This document shows, one piece after another, positions 10,364 through 20,250 of a stretch of DNA of 64,000 nucleotides. Source of the DNA: an uncultured Mucispirillum sp. Its GTDB lineage: Bacteria; Chrysiogenota; Deferribacteres; Deferribacterales; Mucispirillaceae. How positions within the stretch are numbered: the stretch's first letter is position 1; every line of letters begins with the position of its first letter. A model generated the notes under the pieces. That model saw only the letters and a program-made list of their open reading frames with translations. It was not told the DNA's origin and made no database searches. The DNA is taken from the NCBI GenBank assembly GCA_944323205.1, contig CALURO010000001.1, positions 124,001 to 188,000 of the forward strand, read 5' to 3'. The position numbers and the translations under genes are program-made.

Positions 10364-12409
10364 ATGAAAATACCATTTTTATTTGGAATACACTGCCACC
10401 AGCCTGCTGAAAATTTTTACAATGTGGTAGACTGGGCAATAAATGAAAGCTATGCACCATTTATTAAAGTGGCTTTAAAAAATAAAAAATTTAAATTCTC
10501 AGCCCATTACAGTGGCTGGCTTTTAGAATATATAAGAACTCATAGAGAAGATGTTTTTAATAATCTTAAAAAAATCAACGATGAAGGCAGAGTTGAGTTT
10601 TTTGCAGGTGGGTTTTATGAGCCTATCCTTTCTGCAATCCCAAGTGATGACAGGAAAGGACAGGTAAAAATGCTTATAGATTATATAGATAATTATTTCG
10701 GTCAAAAACCTGCAGGCTTATGGCTTACAGAAAGAGTGTGGGACCCTGCTGTTATTCCAGATATGACAGAAATTGGAATAAAAAATATAATAGTTGATGA
10801 CTACCATTTAATAGCTGCAGGGTTTCCAAAAGAGTCTTTAACTGGCTATTTTACAACAGAGCAGGATGGCTGCCTTGTAAATATTTTCCCTATTGATATG
10901 GGGCTTAGATATTTAACGCCATTTAAGCCGCATGAAGAAGTTATAAAACATATTCTTGAAGCTAAAAATAGAAATGCAAAACTTATTTCCTGCTTTGATG
11001 ATGGCGAAAAATTTGGTGTCTGGCCTAATACTTACGACTGGGTATATACAAAAGGATGGCTGAAAAATTTTATTAAAGCAATATCTTCTGAAAAAGAAAT
11101 AGAGTTTATGCACTATGAAGAAGCAGTGCAGAAAATTAAGCCATCAGGTCATGTATATCTACCTATCACAAGCTATGAAGAAATGGGGCAGTGGTCGCTT
11201 TTTGCTGATATTGCAGAAAAATTTGAAGAAATAAAGGAATATTTAAAATCATCACCTTTTCATAATAATATTGAGCAGTTTTTAAAGGGCAGTGTTTGGA
11301 AAAACTTTCTTGTAAAATACCCAGAAAGCAACAGACTTCACAAAAGAACTATAGATTTATCTATAAGAGGTAAAAAATATAAAAATAATCCTGAATTTAA
11401 AGACCTGCTTTACAGAAGCCAGTGTAATGATTCCTTATGGCATGGAGTATTTGGTGGGCTTTATCTTCCTAATTTAAGAAATAATGCATGGGCACCGCTT
11501 ATTCAAGCTGAATCAATGTATGAAAAACTTGAAAAAATAAAACTGCCTGTGGTGGAGCAGCCAGCAGATATTGATAGAAATGGATACGATGAAGTTTATA
11601 CAAGAGGTGCTGACTTTAACTGCCTTTTTGAAACAAGAGATTTTGGCCAGCTTACTGCAATAGAATTAAAAGATAAAAACTTTAATCTGCTGAATGTTAT
11701 ATCAAGGAAAAAAGAAGCATACCATGCAAAACTTTTAAAAAATATAAAACCAAAGCAGGAAAATAAAACTGATGAAACAGCATCTATTCATGATATGGAA
11801 TACTCTATTACTTTAGAAGAAGCAGAAAAAATTATTTATGACTGGTATAATAAAAACTGCTTTGTAGACCATTTTATAGATAAATTTATGCTTGAAACTT
11901 ATGAAAAATGCTCTTTTAGAGAATTTAGCGATTTTACAAACCAGCCTGCTGACAGTGTGGAAGTAAAAGAAAATAAAATACTCTTTAAAAGAAACGGCGG
12001 AATATACATTAATAATGAAAAGATAAATACACAGATGGAAAAATCATATACTTTAAAAAATAATGCAATTGACTTTAATATAAAAGCAAAAGCATCTAAA
12101 AATGTAGAATGTGATTACAGCTGCGAATTTAATTTTCATTTTGCTGATATATCACAACTTACTATTAATAATAAAGAATTTACAGAACACGGCACTATTA
12201 AAACAAAAAAATTTGAAATTTTTGACAAATATCTTAATAAAAAGATTGCAATTGAAGTAGAAAAAGAGATAGAATTTATCTACTTTACATTATATACTGT
12301 TTCTCAGTCTGAAATGGGTATAGATTTAACAGTTCAGGGAGTAACAGTTGCATTTAGTATGCCATTTAAAAAAGATATAAGTATTAAAGGCTCACTTAAT
12401 ATAGGATAA
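10364..12409 (+). CDS. GH57 4-alpha-glucanotransferase
   Basis: Transfers alpha-1,4-glucan segments between chains. GIHCHQPAENF begins the barrel. GLWLTERVWDP carries the nucleophile at Glu123 and CFDDGEKFG the acid at Asp213, close to the Glu123/Asp214 pair known for the Thermococcus litoralis GH57 glucanotransferase. The C-terminal half is beta-rich, as expected for the DUF1925/DUF1926 domains of that subfamily, and total length (681) fits. No signal peptide. It starts 18 bases after the preceding GH57 gene behind a GAGG site and ends two bases before galT, so it is tightly operonic. Confidence 0.88.
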   Translation: MKIPFLFGIHCHQPAENFYNVVDWAINESYAPFIKVALKNKKFKFSAHYSGWLLEYIRTHREDVFNNLKKINDEGRVEFFAGGFYEPILSAIPSDDRKGQVKMLIDYIDNYFGQKPAGLWLTERVWDPAVIPDMTEIGIKNIIVDDYHLIAAGFPKESLTGYFTTEQDGCLVNIFPIDMGLRYLTPFKPHEEVIKHILEAKNRNAKLISCFDDGEKFGVWPNTYDWVYTKGWLKNFIKAISSEKEIEFMHYEEAVQKIKPSGHVYLPITSYEEMGQWSLFADIAEKFEEIKEYLKSSPFHNNIEQFLKGSVWKNFLVKYPESNRLHKRTIDLSIRGKKYKNNPEFKDLLYRSQCNDSLWHGVFGGLYLPNLRNNAWAPLIQAESMYEKLEKIKLPVVEQPADIDRNGYDEVYTRGADFNCLFETRDFGQLTAIELKDKNFNLLNVISRKKEAYHAKLLKNIKPKQENKTDETASIHDMEYSITLEEAEKIIYDWYNKNCFVDHFIDKFMLETYEKCSFREFSDFTNQPADSVEVKENKILFKRNGGIYINNEKINTQMEKSYTLKNNAIDFNIKAKASKNVECDYSCEFNFHFADISQLTINNKEFTEHGTIKTKKFEIFDKYLNKKIAIEVEKEIEFIYFTLYTVSQSEMGIDLTVQGVTVAFSMPFKKDISIKGSLNIG

Positions 12410-12411
12410 GG

Positions 12412-13440
12412 ATGATGGGAGAATTAAGGTATAATCCAATAACAAAGAAATGGGCAGTTATTTCTCAGGAAAGAGGCACCCATAGAAATTCATATATTAC
12501 AAAAGACAAAACTGCTGATGATACTCCCTGCCCTTTTTGTGATAAAGATGGTGGAATAAATAAAAAATTACGCAGTATTTTTACGATTAATCTGCCAGAA
12601 AGTTCTGCCCCAGCCTTGATTGTAACACCTAATAAATACCCTGCTATGGGGATAGAAGGTCTGCTTAACAGGCAGTCCAGCGGCATGTATGATAAAATGT
12701 CTGCCATAGGTGCTCATGAAGTAATTATTGATTCTTTCAGGCATGGAATAGATATTTCAGGCTATACAGAAAATGAGCTTGCAAATCTTTATACTGCATT
12801 TAGAAACCGTATTGCAGATTTAGAGAAAGATATACGGTTTAGATATACAGCTGCTTTTAAAAATATTGGTGAGGATGCAGGCGAAAATATTCACCACCCC
12901 CATGCACAGATACTTGCTATGTCTATTGTGCCAAGTATTGTAGAAGAATATATTAATAAAGCAGTAAATTATTATAAGGAAAAAGAAAGATGCATATACT
13001 GTGATATAATTAATCAGGAAAAAAATGATAAATCAAGGATTATCTTTGAAAACTATGAGTTTATATCATTTACACCTTACGCATCAGAGCATCCTTTTGA
13101 AATATCAATATATCCAAAATGCCATGAATGTAGTTTTGCAGATATTTCAGATAACTCTATCAGGCAGCTTGCAGATATTACTCATGAGCTTTTTACAAGG
13201 CTTTCTCAGGTATTAGATAACCCTGCATTAACACTTGCTTTAAGACTTGCCCCTTACAGCAGTAATAGACCTGATTTTAATGGCTCATTAAAATATATAA
13301 ATGAATCATTTCACTGGCATATAGATATAGCACCTGTGGTTGCAAAGCTTTCAACAACAAACTGGGCAGCAAATATATGTATTAATCCTGTAAGCCCTGA
13401 AGATGCTGCTAAACATTTAAGAGAGGTTAATCAGTTATGA
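12412..13440 (+). CDS. galT: Galactose-1-phosphate uridylyltransferase family (HIT superfamily)
   Basis: Transfers a nucleotidyl group between sugar 1-phosphates. The active-site strand reads HHPHAQ, giving the HPHxQ nucleophilic His of GalT. Zinc-type pairs CPFC (near residue 41) and CIYC (near residue 195) and the late HWHIDIAP motif also match GalT. The start lies at an ATGATG doublet (12412 or 12415), both near an AGGATAAGG site. Its last four bases overlap glgA. In this operon it may act as an ADP- or UDP-glucose phosphorylase feeding glycogen synthase rather than in galactose breakdown, because no galK or galE accompanies it; that is inference. Confidence 0.87.
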   Translation: MMGELRYNPITKKWAVISQERGTHRNSYITKDKTADDTPCPFCDKDGGINKKLRSIFTINLPESSAPALIVTPNKYPAMGIEGLLNRQSSGMYDKMSAIGAHEVIIDSFRHGIDISGYTENELANLYTAFRNRIADLEKDIRFRYTAAFKNIGEDAGENIHHPHAQILAMSIVPSIVEEYINKAVNYYKEKERCIYCDIINQEKNDKSRIIFENYEFISFTPYASEHPFEISIYPKCHECSFADISDNSIRQLADITHELFTRLSQVLDNPALTLALRLAPYSSNRPDFNGSLKYINESFHWHIDIAPVVAKLSTTNWAANICINPVSPEDAAKHLREVNQL

Positions 13441-14855
13441 ATATTATTCACATAACATCAGAAGTATTACCCTTTTCCTATGCAGGAAGTATGGCTGAAA
13501 CATTATTCTGCTTACCTTTAGCAGAACAAAGAGCTTCACAGCAGATAACAATATTATCGCCACTTTATGCATCTATTGATACATCTAAGCATAATATAAA
13601 ATCCATGCAGCTTAAAACATGGGTTAATGCAGGCTTTGCTGTGTATGAGTTTGAGCTTTACGAAACTTATTTAAATAATATCAGATATGTATTTTTTAAA
13701 AATGATGATTTTTTTAACCGTGCAGGGCTTTATGGTATGGTTAAGTTTGATTATGCTGATAATGATATAAGGTTTGGAACATTCTGTCAGGCTTGTTTAA
13801 ATTTTATTAAATACCACAATATAGAAGCTGATATTCTGCACTGCCATAACTGGCAGACGGCTTTAATACCAGTTTATAAAAAACTGCATTTTTCAGATTT
13901 AGATTGTAAAGTTGTTTTAACTATACATTCAGTAGATAATCTTGGAGTATTTAATAAATTTACTCTGGAAGCACTTAATCTTCCATGGGATATTTATAAT
14001 ATTGATGCCATAGAATATTACGATAATATCAGCTTTTTAAAAGGTGGTATTGTATATGCTGACGCAATAACCACATTAAGCCCTACTTTTGCCGGTGAGC
14101 TTATTAAAAATGGCGGCGGTATGGGAGTGGAAGAAATTTTTTACAACCATGCCCATAAATTAACAGGTATTTTAAACGGTATCTGCTCAATGATATGGAA
14201 TCCAGAAACTGATACAAATATTGAGAAAAATTATTCTTACAACGATATAAGTGGCAAAAAAGTATGTAAAAATGCCCTTTGTAGTGAACTAGGGCTTGAC
14301 CAAAACCTGCCTTTGGTGGTATTTATACAGAAAATGCTGCCAGAAAGAGGGCTTGATTTAGTGCTTAATGCAGCAGAAGAGTTTGAAAAAAATAATATTA
14401 ACTTAATTATCTTTGGACCAAACAGCAGTGATTACAGCAGTAAAATCCAAGAAATAAAAGAAAAATATAATAAAAATATAAGAATAATTGTTAATGACCA
14501 CGCCAATAAAAGCCAAAAAGAATATGCTGCGGCTGATATTGTACTTATGCCTTCACTTTATGAGCCGTGTGGCTCAAGCCAAATGATTGGTATGAAATAT
14601 GGTGCAGTTCCAGTGTCACGCAAAACTGGTGGCTTAGTAGATGGTGCGCGTGATGCCTGCGAAAAAGGTGTTGGTTTTACATTTGATGAATTTAGTGTAG
14701 AAGCTATGATGAAAGCTGTAATGAATGCTGTATCCCTTGTTACATCTGAAAAACATGATGAAGTTGTTAAAACTTTACTTCAAATTGATAATTCATGGCA
14801 AAAGGCATCAGAAAAATATATCGAGCTATATAATAGATTAATGGAGGGTAAATAG
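13437..14855 (+). CDS. glgA: Glycogen synthase (GT5)
   Basis: Elongates alpha-1,4-glucan from a nucleotide-glucose. The Rossmann N-terminus reads HITSEVLPF, HCHNWQTA follows near residue 140, and the C-terminal half has LYEPCGSSQMIGMKYG then KTGGLVDG, the conserved GT5 donor region. Oddly, the first KTGG loop that normally binds the ADP-glucose phosphate (Lys15 in E. coli) reads YAGS here. Length 472 is normal. The ATG overlaps the galT stop by four bases, so translation is probably coupled. Donor specificity may differ from the classic ADP-glucose enzyme. Confidence 0.92.
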   Translation: MNIIHITSEVLPFSYAGSMAETLFCLPLAEQRASQQITILSPLYASIDTSKHNIKSMQLKTWVNAGFAVYEFELYETYLNNIRYVFFKNDDFFNRAGLYGMVKFDYADNDIRFGTFCQACLNFIKYHNIEADILHCHNWQTALIPVYKKLHFSDLDCKVVLTIHSVDNLGVFNKFTLEALNLPWDIYNIDAIEYYDNISFLKGGIVYADAITTLSPTFAGELIKNGGGMGVEEIFYNHAHKLTGILNGICSMIWNPETDTNIEKNYSYNDISGKKVCKNALCSELGLDQNLPLVVFIQKMLPERGLDLVLNAAEEFEKNNINLIIFGPNSSDYSSKIQEIKEKYNKNIRIIVNDHANKSQKEYAAADIVLMPSLYEPCGSSQMIGMKYGAVPVSRKTGGLVDGARDACEKGVGFTFDEFSVEAMMKAVMNAVSLVTSEKHDEVVKTLLQIDNSWQKASEKYIELYNRLMEGK

Positions 14856-14858
14856 AAG

Positions 14859-15605
14859 ATGAAGCTGGATAAACTTACAAAAAAAGAATTGCTTGATTTG
14901 GCTGCAGCAAAAAAAGTTTCAGGTAGAAGCAAGATGAGTAAAGATGAGCTTATAAAAGCATTAGAGCCATTCTTTGCAGAACCTGCTCCTGCTAAAGATG
15001 CAGAAGAGCTGCAGACTACAAAAGCAGAACAAAATGTAGGTTATACATATCAGGAATCAACAGGACAGCCCGTAAAAGTAAAGCGTGATGAGTATCCTAT
15101 TCCACCTTATTATAATAAAGATACTATTGCTTTTATGCCTGTTGACCCTTCAAAAGAGTATGTATACTGGGAATTAAGTGACTATACACTTAACCGTGTT
15201 AAAAGTGAATTAAAACTTTCTGAATCAAGAATTGTTTTAAAAATCTTTTCAAGTATGGATAACTATACAACAGAAGCAGCTTCAGTATCTGTTGAAAAAA
15301 TAGGCAGCTGGTATTTTAATATATATGCTCCAGACACTGTTTTATGGTCTGAAATAGGTTTAATAGATTCTAATGGTGCATTTCACCCAATTTTAAAATC
15401 AAACAAAGTGCGTATGCCATCTGATAAAGTCTCTGATATTGTAGACCAGGAAACATGGATGACAATAGGCGGCAATTTAGACAAACTTTATGAACTTTCT
15501 GGAGTTGGTTTAAAAGATTTAAACAGCAGTGTAACTATTAATACAGAAATAGCAAAACATATTTCACAACACATGGGCTCATCTGGTGTGTTGAAGGATA
15601 AATAA
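14859..15605 (+). CDS. DUF4912 protein with N-terminal Rho-N/SAP-like domain
   Basis: Residues 1-40 (LTKKELLDLAAAKKVSGR and following KDELIKAL) form a small helix-extended-loop-helix of the Rho N-terminal/SAP type. A Pro/Ala-rich linker follows, then from about residue 75 a DUF4912 domain beginning IPPYYNKDTIAFMPVDP and containing YVYWELSDY. The exact role of DUF4912 is not established. Here it sits between glycogen synthase and the branching enzyme with gaps of two or three bases, so it may bind glucan or regulate or scaffold these enzymes. No catalytic motif is visible. Confidence 0.75.
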   Translation: MKLDKLTKKELLDLAAAKKVSGRSKMSKDELIKALEPFFAEPAPAKDAEELQTTKAEQNVGYTYQESTGQPVKVKRDEYPIPPYYNKDTIAFMPVDPSKEYVYWELSDYTLNRVKSELKLSESRIVLKIFSSMDNYTTEAASVSVEKIGSWYFNIYAPDTVLWSEIGLIDSNGAFHPILKSNKVRMPSDKVSDIVDQETWMTIGGNLDKLYELSGVGLKDLNSSVTINTEIAKHISQHMGSSGVLKDK

Positions 15606-15607
15606 TT

Positions 15608-17185
15608 ATGAAACAAGGATACTGGATGCTGGTGCTGCATGCTCACCTTCCTTTTGTTAAGCACCCTGATTATGATTATTTTTTAGAAGAAAACTGGCTT
15701 TTTGAGGCAATCACAGAAACATATCTGCCTATCCTTTTAAATTTAAAAAAGTTAGAAGCAGAAAATGTGCATTTTAGATTGACTTCTTCTGTTACTCCAC
15801 CGCTTGCTGAAATGCTTGCTGATTATCATCTGCGAGATAAATATATTAAGTATTTAGACAGAAGTATTGAGCTTGTTGGCAAAGAATTATGGAGAACAAA
15901 AGATGACCCATATTTTAAACCAGTTGTGGAAATGTATCGCGACAGGCTTAATACTTTAAAAGGGTTTTTAATTAACGACTTAGACGGCTGTGTATTAAAT
16001 GGCTATAAATATTTTCAAGACAAAGGCTGTCTTGAAATTATTACATGCGGAGCAACCCATGGTTATCTGCCTTTTATGACAAACGAAAAAGCAGTTCGTG
16101 CTCAATTAGAAGTGGCAGCTCAAACCCATGAAAAACATTTTGGCAGACGCCCACTAGGTATATGGCTTCCAGAATGTGCTTATTATACAGGGCTTGAATA
16201 TAAACTTGAAGAAGCTGGTATCAAATATTTCTTTGTAGATACACATGGTATATTATATTCTAAACCAAGACCAAGATATGGTACTTATGCTCCAGTTTAT
16301 ACAAAAAATGGTGTGGCTGCATTTGGTAGAGATTACTTTTCATCAAAACAGGTATGGAGCTCTAAAGAAGGCTATCCGGGTGATTTATATTACAGAGACT
16401 TCTACCGTGATATTGGCTATGATTTAGACTATGAATATATTAAACCTTATATCTGCCCTGATGGCACAAGAGTATTTACTGGCCTTAAATATCACAGAAT
16501 AACAGGTGATTCTGAATATAAAGAAGTATACCAGCCAGATATTGCTTACAGTAAAACAATAGACCATGCAAAACACTTTGTACATGGCAGGGAAGCTCAA
16601 ATTAACGAAGTAGGCGATATAATAGACAGAAAACCTTTAATAATATCACCTTATGATGCAGAGCTTTATGGTCACTGGTGGTTTGAAGGGCCTGATTTTT
16701 TAATGAATGTATTTAGAGAAATGAATAAATCAAATACTGTAAAAGCTGTAACTGCTCTTGAATATCTTGGCGAGTTTCCAACTAATCAGGTAGTTGATGT
16801 AAACCCATCATCATGGGGCGATGAAGGCTACTATAAAGTATGGCTTAATGCTGGTAACGACTGGATATACCGTCATCTGCATTTTATGGCTGATAACATG
16901 ACTATCCTTGCTAATAAATATAAAGACGGCACAGATTCTCTTAAAACACGGTGTTTAAACCAGCTTGCTAGAGAGCTGCTGCTTTGTCAGGCAAGCGACT
17001 GGGCTTTCCTTATTACAACAGGAACAGCAACAGAATATTCTACAGAACGGACAAGAGAGCATATTTATAACTTTATGAAACTTTATGGTATGCTTGAAGA
17101 CAGCAGAATAGATATTGGATATCTTGAATGGCTTGAAAGTAAAAATTCAATCTTTCAGGGAATAGATTACAGAATATACGCATAA
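15608..17185 (+). CDS. GH57 1,4-alpha-glucan branching enzyme
   Basis: Cuts an alpha-1,4 chain and reattaches it through alpha-1,6 to make branches. The N-terminus HAHLPFVKHP is the hallmark of the DUF1957/AmyC-type subfamily. The nucleophile is Glu189 in GIWLPECAYYTG and the acid is Asp350 in SPYDAELYGHWWFEGP, matching the Glu/Asp spacing of characterised GH57 branching enzymes. The 525-residue length fits. It is the last gene of the glucan operon; a GC-rich hairpin follows within nine bases of its stop. Confidence 0.92.
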   Translation: MKQGYWMLVLHAHLPFVKHPDYDYFLEENWLFEAITETYLPILLNLKKLEAENVHFRLTSSVTPPLAEMLADYHLRDKYIKYLDRSIELVGKELWRTKDDPYFKPVVEMYRDRLNTLKGFLINDLDGCVLNGYKYFQDKGCLEIITCGATHGYLPFMTNEKAVRAQLEVAAQTHEKHFGRRPLGIWLPECAYYTGLEYKLEEAGIKYFFVDTHGILYSKPRPRYGTYAPVYTKNGVAAFGRDYFSSKQVWSSKEGYPGDLYYRDFYRDIGYDLDYEYIKPYICPDGTRVFTGLKYHRITGDSEYKEVYQPDIAYSKTIDHAKHFVHGREAQINEVGDIIDRKPLIISPYDAELYGHWWFEGPDFLMNVFREMNKSNTVKAVTALEYLGEFPTNQVVDVNPSSWGDEGYYKVWLNAGNDWIYRHLHFMADNMTILANKYKDGTDSLKTRCLNQLARELLLCQASDWAFLITTGTATEYSTERTREHIYNFMKLYGMLEDSRIDIGYLEWLESKNSIFQGIDYRIYA

Positions 17186-17193
17186 ATTAATAA

Positions 17194-17220
17194 TGGGAGG
17201 CCTATGCCTCCCAAAAATTT
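17194..17220 (+). terminator. Hairpin after the glucan operon
   Basis: TGGGAGGC pairs perfectly with GCCTCCCA around a CTAT loop, followed by AAAAATTTT. It is well placed to end the operon, though the U-run is imperfect. The loop contains an in-frame ATG of the next gene, which would be occluded, supporting a later start for that gene. Confidence 0.55.
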
Positions 17221-17236
17221 TATAAAAGGCAGCTAT

Positions 17237-17842
17237 ATGAAATTTACACTTAATAATAAAGATAATTTTTTTAAAGATTTTGATAAAGCATATATTGAAC
17301 CGCCTAAAAAACTGCCTTTATTTATAAGGTTTGGTGCATGGATTTCAAAAAAAGTAGTAAAAAAAGATTTAATGATACCAAAACTTTTAGCATGGTATCC
17401 AAAAACTGCCATAAGCTCTGGTATTATGGAAAGCCTTGTGGCTCATGATGATAAGGAAATAAATAAAAGAATATTGAAAATAATAAGAGTGCAGGTATCT
17501 GTTATAATTGCCTGCCCTTTCTGCATAGATATGAACGCCTTTGAGTTTGAAAAAGCAGGTCTTACGATAGACGAAGTTAATGCCATAAGAAATGGCGACT
17601 ATAAGTTTCATTCTTTTTCAGAAAAAGAACAGCTTGTTATGGAATATGTTAATCTGATTACACAAACACCTGTTATAATTCCAGAAGAAATGGTTACAAA
17701 CCTTCATAAACATTTTTCTGAAAGAGGTATTGTGATAATTGCTTCTACAATTGCACAAGTTAACTACTGGGCAAGGCTTATTCGCAGTCTTGGTATTCCT
17801 GTGGCTGGGTTTGGCGATATTTGTAAAATAGAAAAAAAATAA
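17237..17842 (+). CDS. AhpD-like / carboxymuconolactone decarboxylase family protein
   Basis: About 201 residues of mostly helical sequence with the motif CPFCIDMNAFEF, the CxxC-xxx-N/H signature of the AhpD-like alkylhydroperoxidase fold. Likely a thiol-dependent peroxidase or reductase in the cytosol; no catalytic test can be made from sequence. The start at 17237 (MKFTLNN) is chosen over the Met at 17204: AAGG lies seven bases before it, whereas the 17204 ATG is in a hairpin loop with its GGAGG only three bases away. It follows the glucan operon but is probably a separate transcript. Confidence 0.75.
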   Translation: MKFTLNNKDNFFKDFDKAYIEPPKKLPLFIRFGAWISKKVVKKDLMIPKLLAWYPKTAISSGIMESLVAHDDKEINKRILKIIRVQVSVIIACPFCIDMNAFEFEKAGLTIDEVNAIRNGDYKFHSFSEKEQLVMEYVNLITQTPVIIPEEMVTNLHKHFSERGIVIIASTIAQVNYWARLIRSLGIPVAGFGDICKIEKK

Positions 17843-18052
17843 AACATTTCCATTTCCCAATTTAATTTTACTTAACATTTACTTTAAATATGTTTAATTT
17901 AAAATTTATTTAAGATAAAAAAACAGCTTAAAAATAAAACAGTTAAAAAAAATGTTTTAAAATATGACTATTTTTTGTATTAATTTGTTAAAATTATTTA
18001 CAAGTGTAATAGAATAATGATTATTTATGTCAAATAAAATCAAAAATATCTG

Positions 18053-18081
18053 TTGACACAATATTATATTTTAGGTAAACA
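18053..18081 (+). promoter_or_regulatory. Candidate sigma70-type promoter for the chemoreceptor
   Basis: A perfect TTGACA at 18053-18058 is followed after 17 bases by TAAACA (three of six), with other AT-rich alternatives nearby. It lies about 70 bases upstream of the chemoreceptor ribosome site in a 305-base non-coding region that otherwise shows nothing recognisable. Confidence 0.4.
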
Positions 18082-18147
18082 ATATAGTAGTTAATAAGTA
18101 TGAAATTTTAGTTATTTTTGCTAACAAGAAGATGCATGGAGGCAGGT

Positions 18148-20145
18148 ATGAAAATTACACTGAAAGTGAAAATTTTTGCTATTATTATCTTATTAATTAT
18201 TATGGCTTTAATCATGGGGCTTTTTGCCTTTGTTTCTATGAGAAGTGCAGCAAACACAACTGAAGATATGAGCCAGAAATATATGCATGTATATACGCTC
18301 AATACTACCATTGGTTTAAATGCAATGGATTTTAGAAGATTTTTCTATATTATTCAACGAACTCCAACAAATGATAATCTTGAAACTATTAAAAATTTAG
18401 GCAGCAAAACAACAAATGCCATGTCTGAACTAAATACTTTTATGCAGAATCCAGCAAATAAAAAGTTAATGCCGGAAGTTGCTGCAATAGTGCCAGAGTT
18501 TAATACAGCAGTTAACACTTATATTTCAACTGCAGTAACCCAGCTTTCACTAAGAGTAGAAAATGCACCAAAAGAAAATGACTTTATTAAAAATATTGAT
18601 GACTTTATTAAAACCGCAAACAATGTTAGAACAACTGTTAGAGGTATGATAAATAATGCAGAGACACCAGAAGAAGCAGTTAGATATTTTAGAAACTATG
18701 ACAGAATATCTAATATAAGCATAGATATGGGTAATGTTAAAACTAATTTTTACAATGCTGTTGCTTTAAACAGCCTAAAAGATTTACAGCATATGGAAGC
18801 TCTGCTTAAAAATATAAACAATAATCTTAATGACATTAGAGATAACTTAAATAACAGAAACTTAATTAATAATGTTAATACAATGATTAATTCATCAAAC
18901 AAACTTATTCAAAATTATAATCAGCTTGAAGAAGTTTATACTAAAATGCAGGAAATTGCAGTAAGCAGAACAGCTTCCTTAAAAACTATGGAAGAAATGA
19001 TTAGTAAAGTAAGGCAGGTTGTTAATGCTATAACAAAATCATCTTCTGAAAGCTCTATCAATTCTATATTAAGAGCAAATATAGTGATTTTTGTTCTGCT
19101 TATATTAATGATTGCAACTGCAGTTTTTTCTCTTTTAACTGTTCAAAAAACAGTGCTTACACCAATAAATATGTTTGTAAATACTGCTAAAAACTTAACA
19201 AGCGGAGATAAAGACTTAACTATCAGGCTTGCAGCTAAATCTAAAGATGAGCTTGCCGAACTTGCACTCTATTTTAATACATTTATAGAAAATGTGCAGA
19301 CTATTGTTAGAGAAGTAAAAGAAGCAGCAAGCGATGTTGCATCAGGTAATAACCAGCTGGCAGCTACTATGGAAGAATTTTCTGCAACATTCAGCTCTCA
19401 GGCAGAGCAGGTTGATAATATTGTTGTTGATATGAATGTTATTAAAAACAATTCAGAAGAAGCAACAACAGAAATGGGACAAAATTTAAATCAAATTGAT
19501 GAAACTACTCAAAGAACAATTGAAGGGCAGAATAAGCTGAATAATATTAAAAAGACAATGCTTGAAATCAGTGAAAACACTAAACAGCTTTCTAAAACAA
19601 TAGATAATCTTCTTGAAAGCTCTACTCAAATTGGTGAAATATTAACAGTTATTAATGATATTGCAGACCAGACAAACTTACTTGCATTAAATGCCGCTAT
19701 TGAAGCAGCCAGAGCAGGTGATGCAGGTAGAGGGTTTGCAGTAGTTGCCGATGAAGTAAGGAAACTTGCAGAAAGAACTACAAAAGCTACAAGTGAAATT
19801 GAAAATATTATCTCATCACTACAGCATGAATCTGAGCAGGCAGCAATAGCTATGAAATCAGCAGATACAAGTGTTGCTACAGGTGTTGATGTAATTGAAG
19901 AAACTGCCTCATCATTTAATCTTGTAGTTGATGGAGTAAGCAATGTTACAAACTCTACCCACACAATGATGTCCAGCTTTGAAGAACAGCACCATACAAT
20001 ACAAGATGTAACAGACAAAACACAGGCAATTGCAAGTGGTATTGAAGAAAGTAATGTGGCAGTAAGCGAAGTAACTGTTACTGTTGACCACCTGCAAGAA
20101 AGAACTGAAAAACTTAAAACATTAGTAGAACAGTTTAAATCATAA
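18148..20145 (+). CDS. Methyl-accepting chemotaxis protein
   Basis: A transmembrane chemoreceptor. A first membrane helix (about residues 7-30) is followed by a roughly 280-residue alpha-helical periplasmic sensor rich in Asn/Glu, a second helix ([19 protein letters not shown]), a HAMP linker, and a long cytoplasmic coiled coil containing the hairpin tip [19 protein letters not shown] followed by [18 protein letters not shown]. There is no NWETF-type CheR tether at the end. The start is set at 18148, preceded by GGAGG at good spacing, rather than the upstream in-frame Met at 18118. No other chemotaxis genes adjoin it; the ligand is unknown. Confidence 0.94.
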   Translation: MKITLKVKIFAIIILLIIMALIMGLFAFVSMRSAANTTEDMSQKYMHVYTLNTTIGLNAMDFRRFFYIIQRTPTNDNLETIKNLGSKTTNAMSELNTFMQNPANKKLMPEVAAIVPEFNTAVNTYISTAVTQLSLRVENAPKENDFIKNIDDFIKTANNVRTTVRGMINNAETPEEAVRYFRNYDRISNISIDMGNVKTNFYNAVALNSLKDLQHMEALLKNINNNLNDIRDNLNNRNLINNVNTMINSSNKLIQNYNQLEEVYTKMQEIAVSRTASLKTMEEMISKVRQVVNAITKSSSESSINSILRANIVIFVLLILMIATAVFSLLTVQKTVLTPINMFVNTAKNLTSGDKDLTIRLAAKSKDELAELALYFNTFIENVQTIVREVKEAASDVASGNNQLAATMEEFSATFSSQAEQVDNIVVDMNVIKNNSEEATTEMGQNLNQIDETTQRTIEGQNKLNNIKKTMLEISENTKQLSKTIDNLLESSTQIGEILTVINDIADQTNLLALNAAIEAARAGDAGRGFAVVADEVRKLAERTTKATSEIENIISSLQHESEQAAIAMKSADTSVATGVDVIEETASSFNLVVDGVSNVTNSTHTMMSSFEEQHHTIQDVTDKTQAIASGIEESNVAVSEVTVTVDHLQERTEKLKTLVEQFKS

Positions 20146-20167
20146 TCATCTTTATAATACATATTTT

Positions 20168-20206
20168 AAAAACTCCATGTTTTATAAAAAGCATGGAGTT
20201 TTTTTA
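20168..20206 (+). terminator. Rho-independent terminator of the chemoreceptor gene
   Basis: ACTCCATG and CATGGAGT form a perfect stem, extended by flanking A-T pairs, and a run of seven T follows. It lies 22 bases after the stop codon. Confidence 0.85.
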
Positions 20207-20214
20207 TATTTTGC

Positions 20215-20243
20215 TTTACAAAATCATATATTAAACATATTAA
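20215..20243 (+). promoter_or_regulatory. Candidate promoter giving a leaderless message
   Basis: TTTACA at 20215-20220 and TATTAA at 20238-20243 are separated by 17 bases. The next gene's ATG begins at 20251, seven bases past the -10 box, where transcription would start. No Shine-Dalgarno is visible before the ATG. Confidence 0.4.
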
Positions 20244-20250
20244 TATTACT

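Noticed and set aside
17204-17236. Upstream Met start for the AhpD-like gene
   Set aside because: That ATG is in the loop of a perfect GC-rich hairpin and its GGAGG is only three bases away, so the later start is more credible.
19626-20162. 178-residue open frame antisense to the chemoreceptor signalling domain
   Set aside because: Antisense shadow of a well-supported conserved gene; composition is Ser/Val-rich as expected of such shadows.
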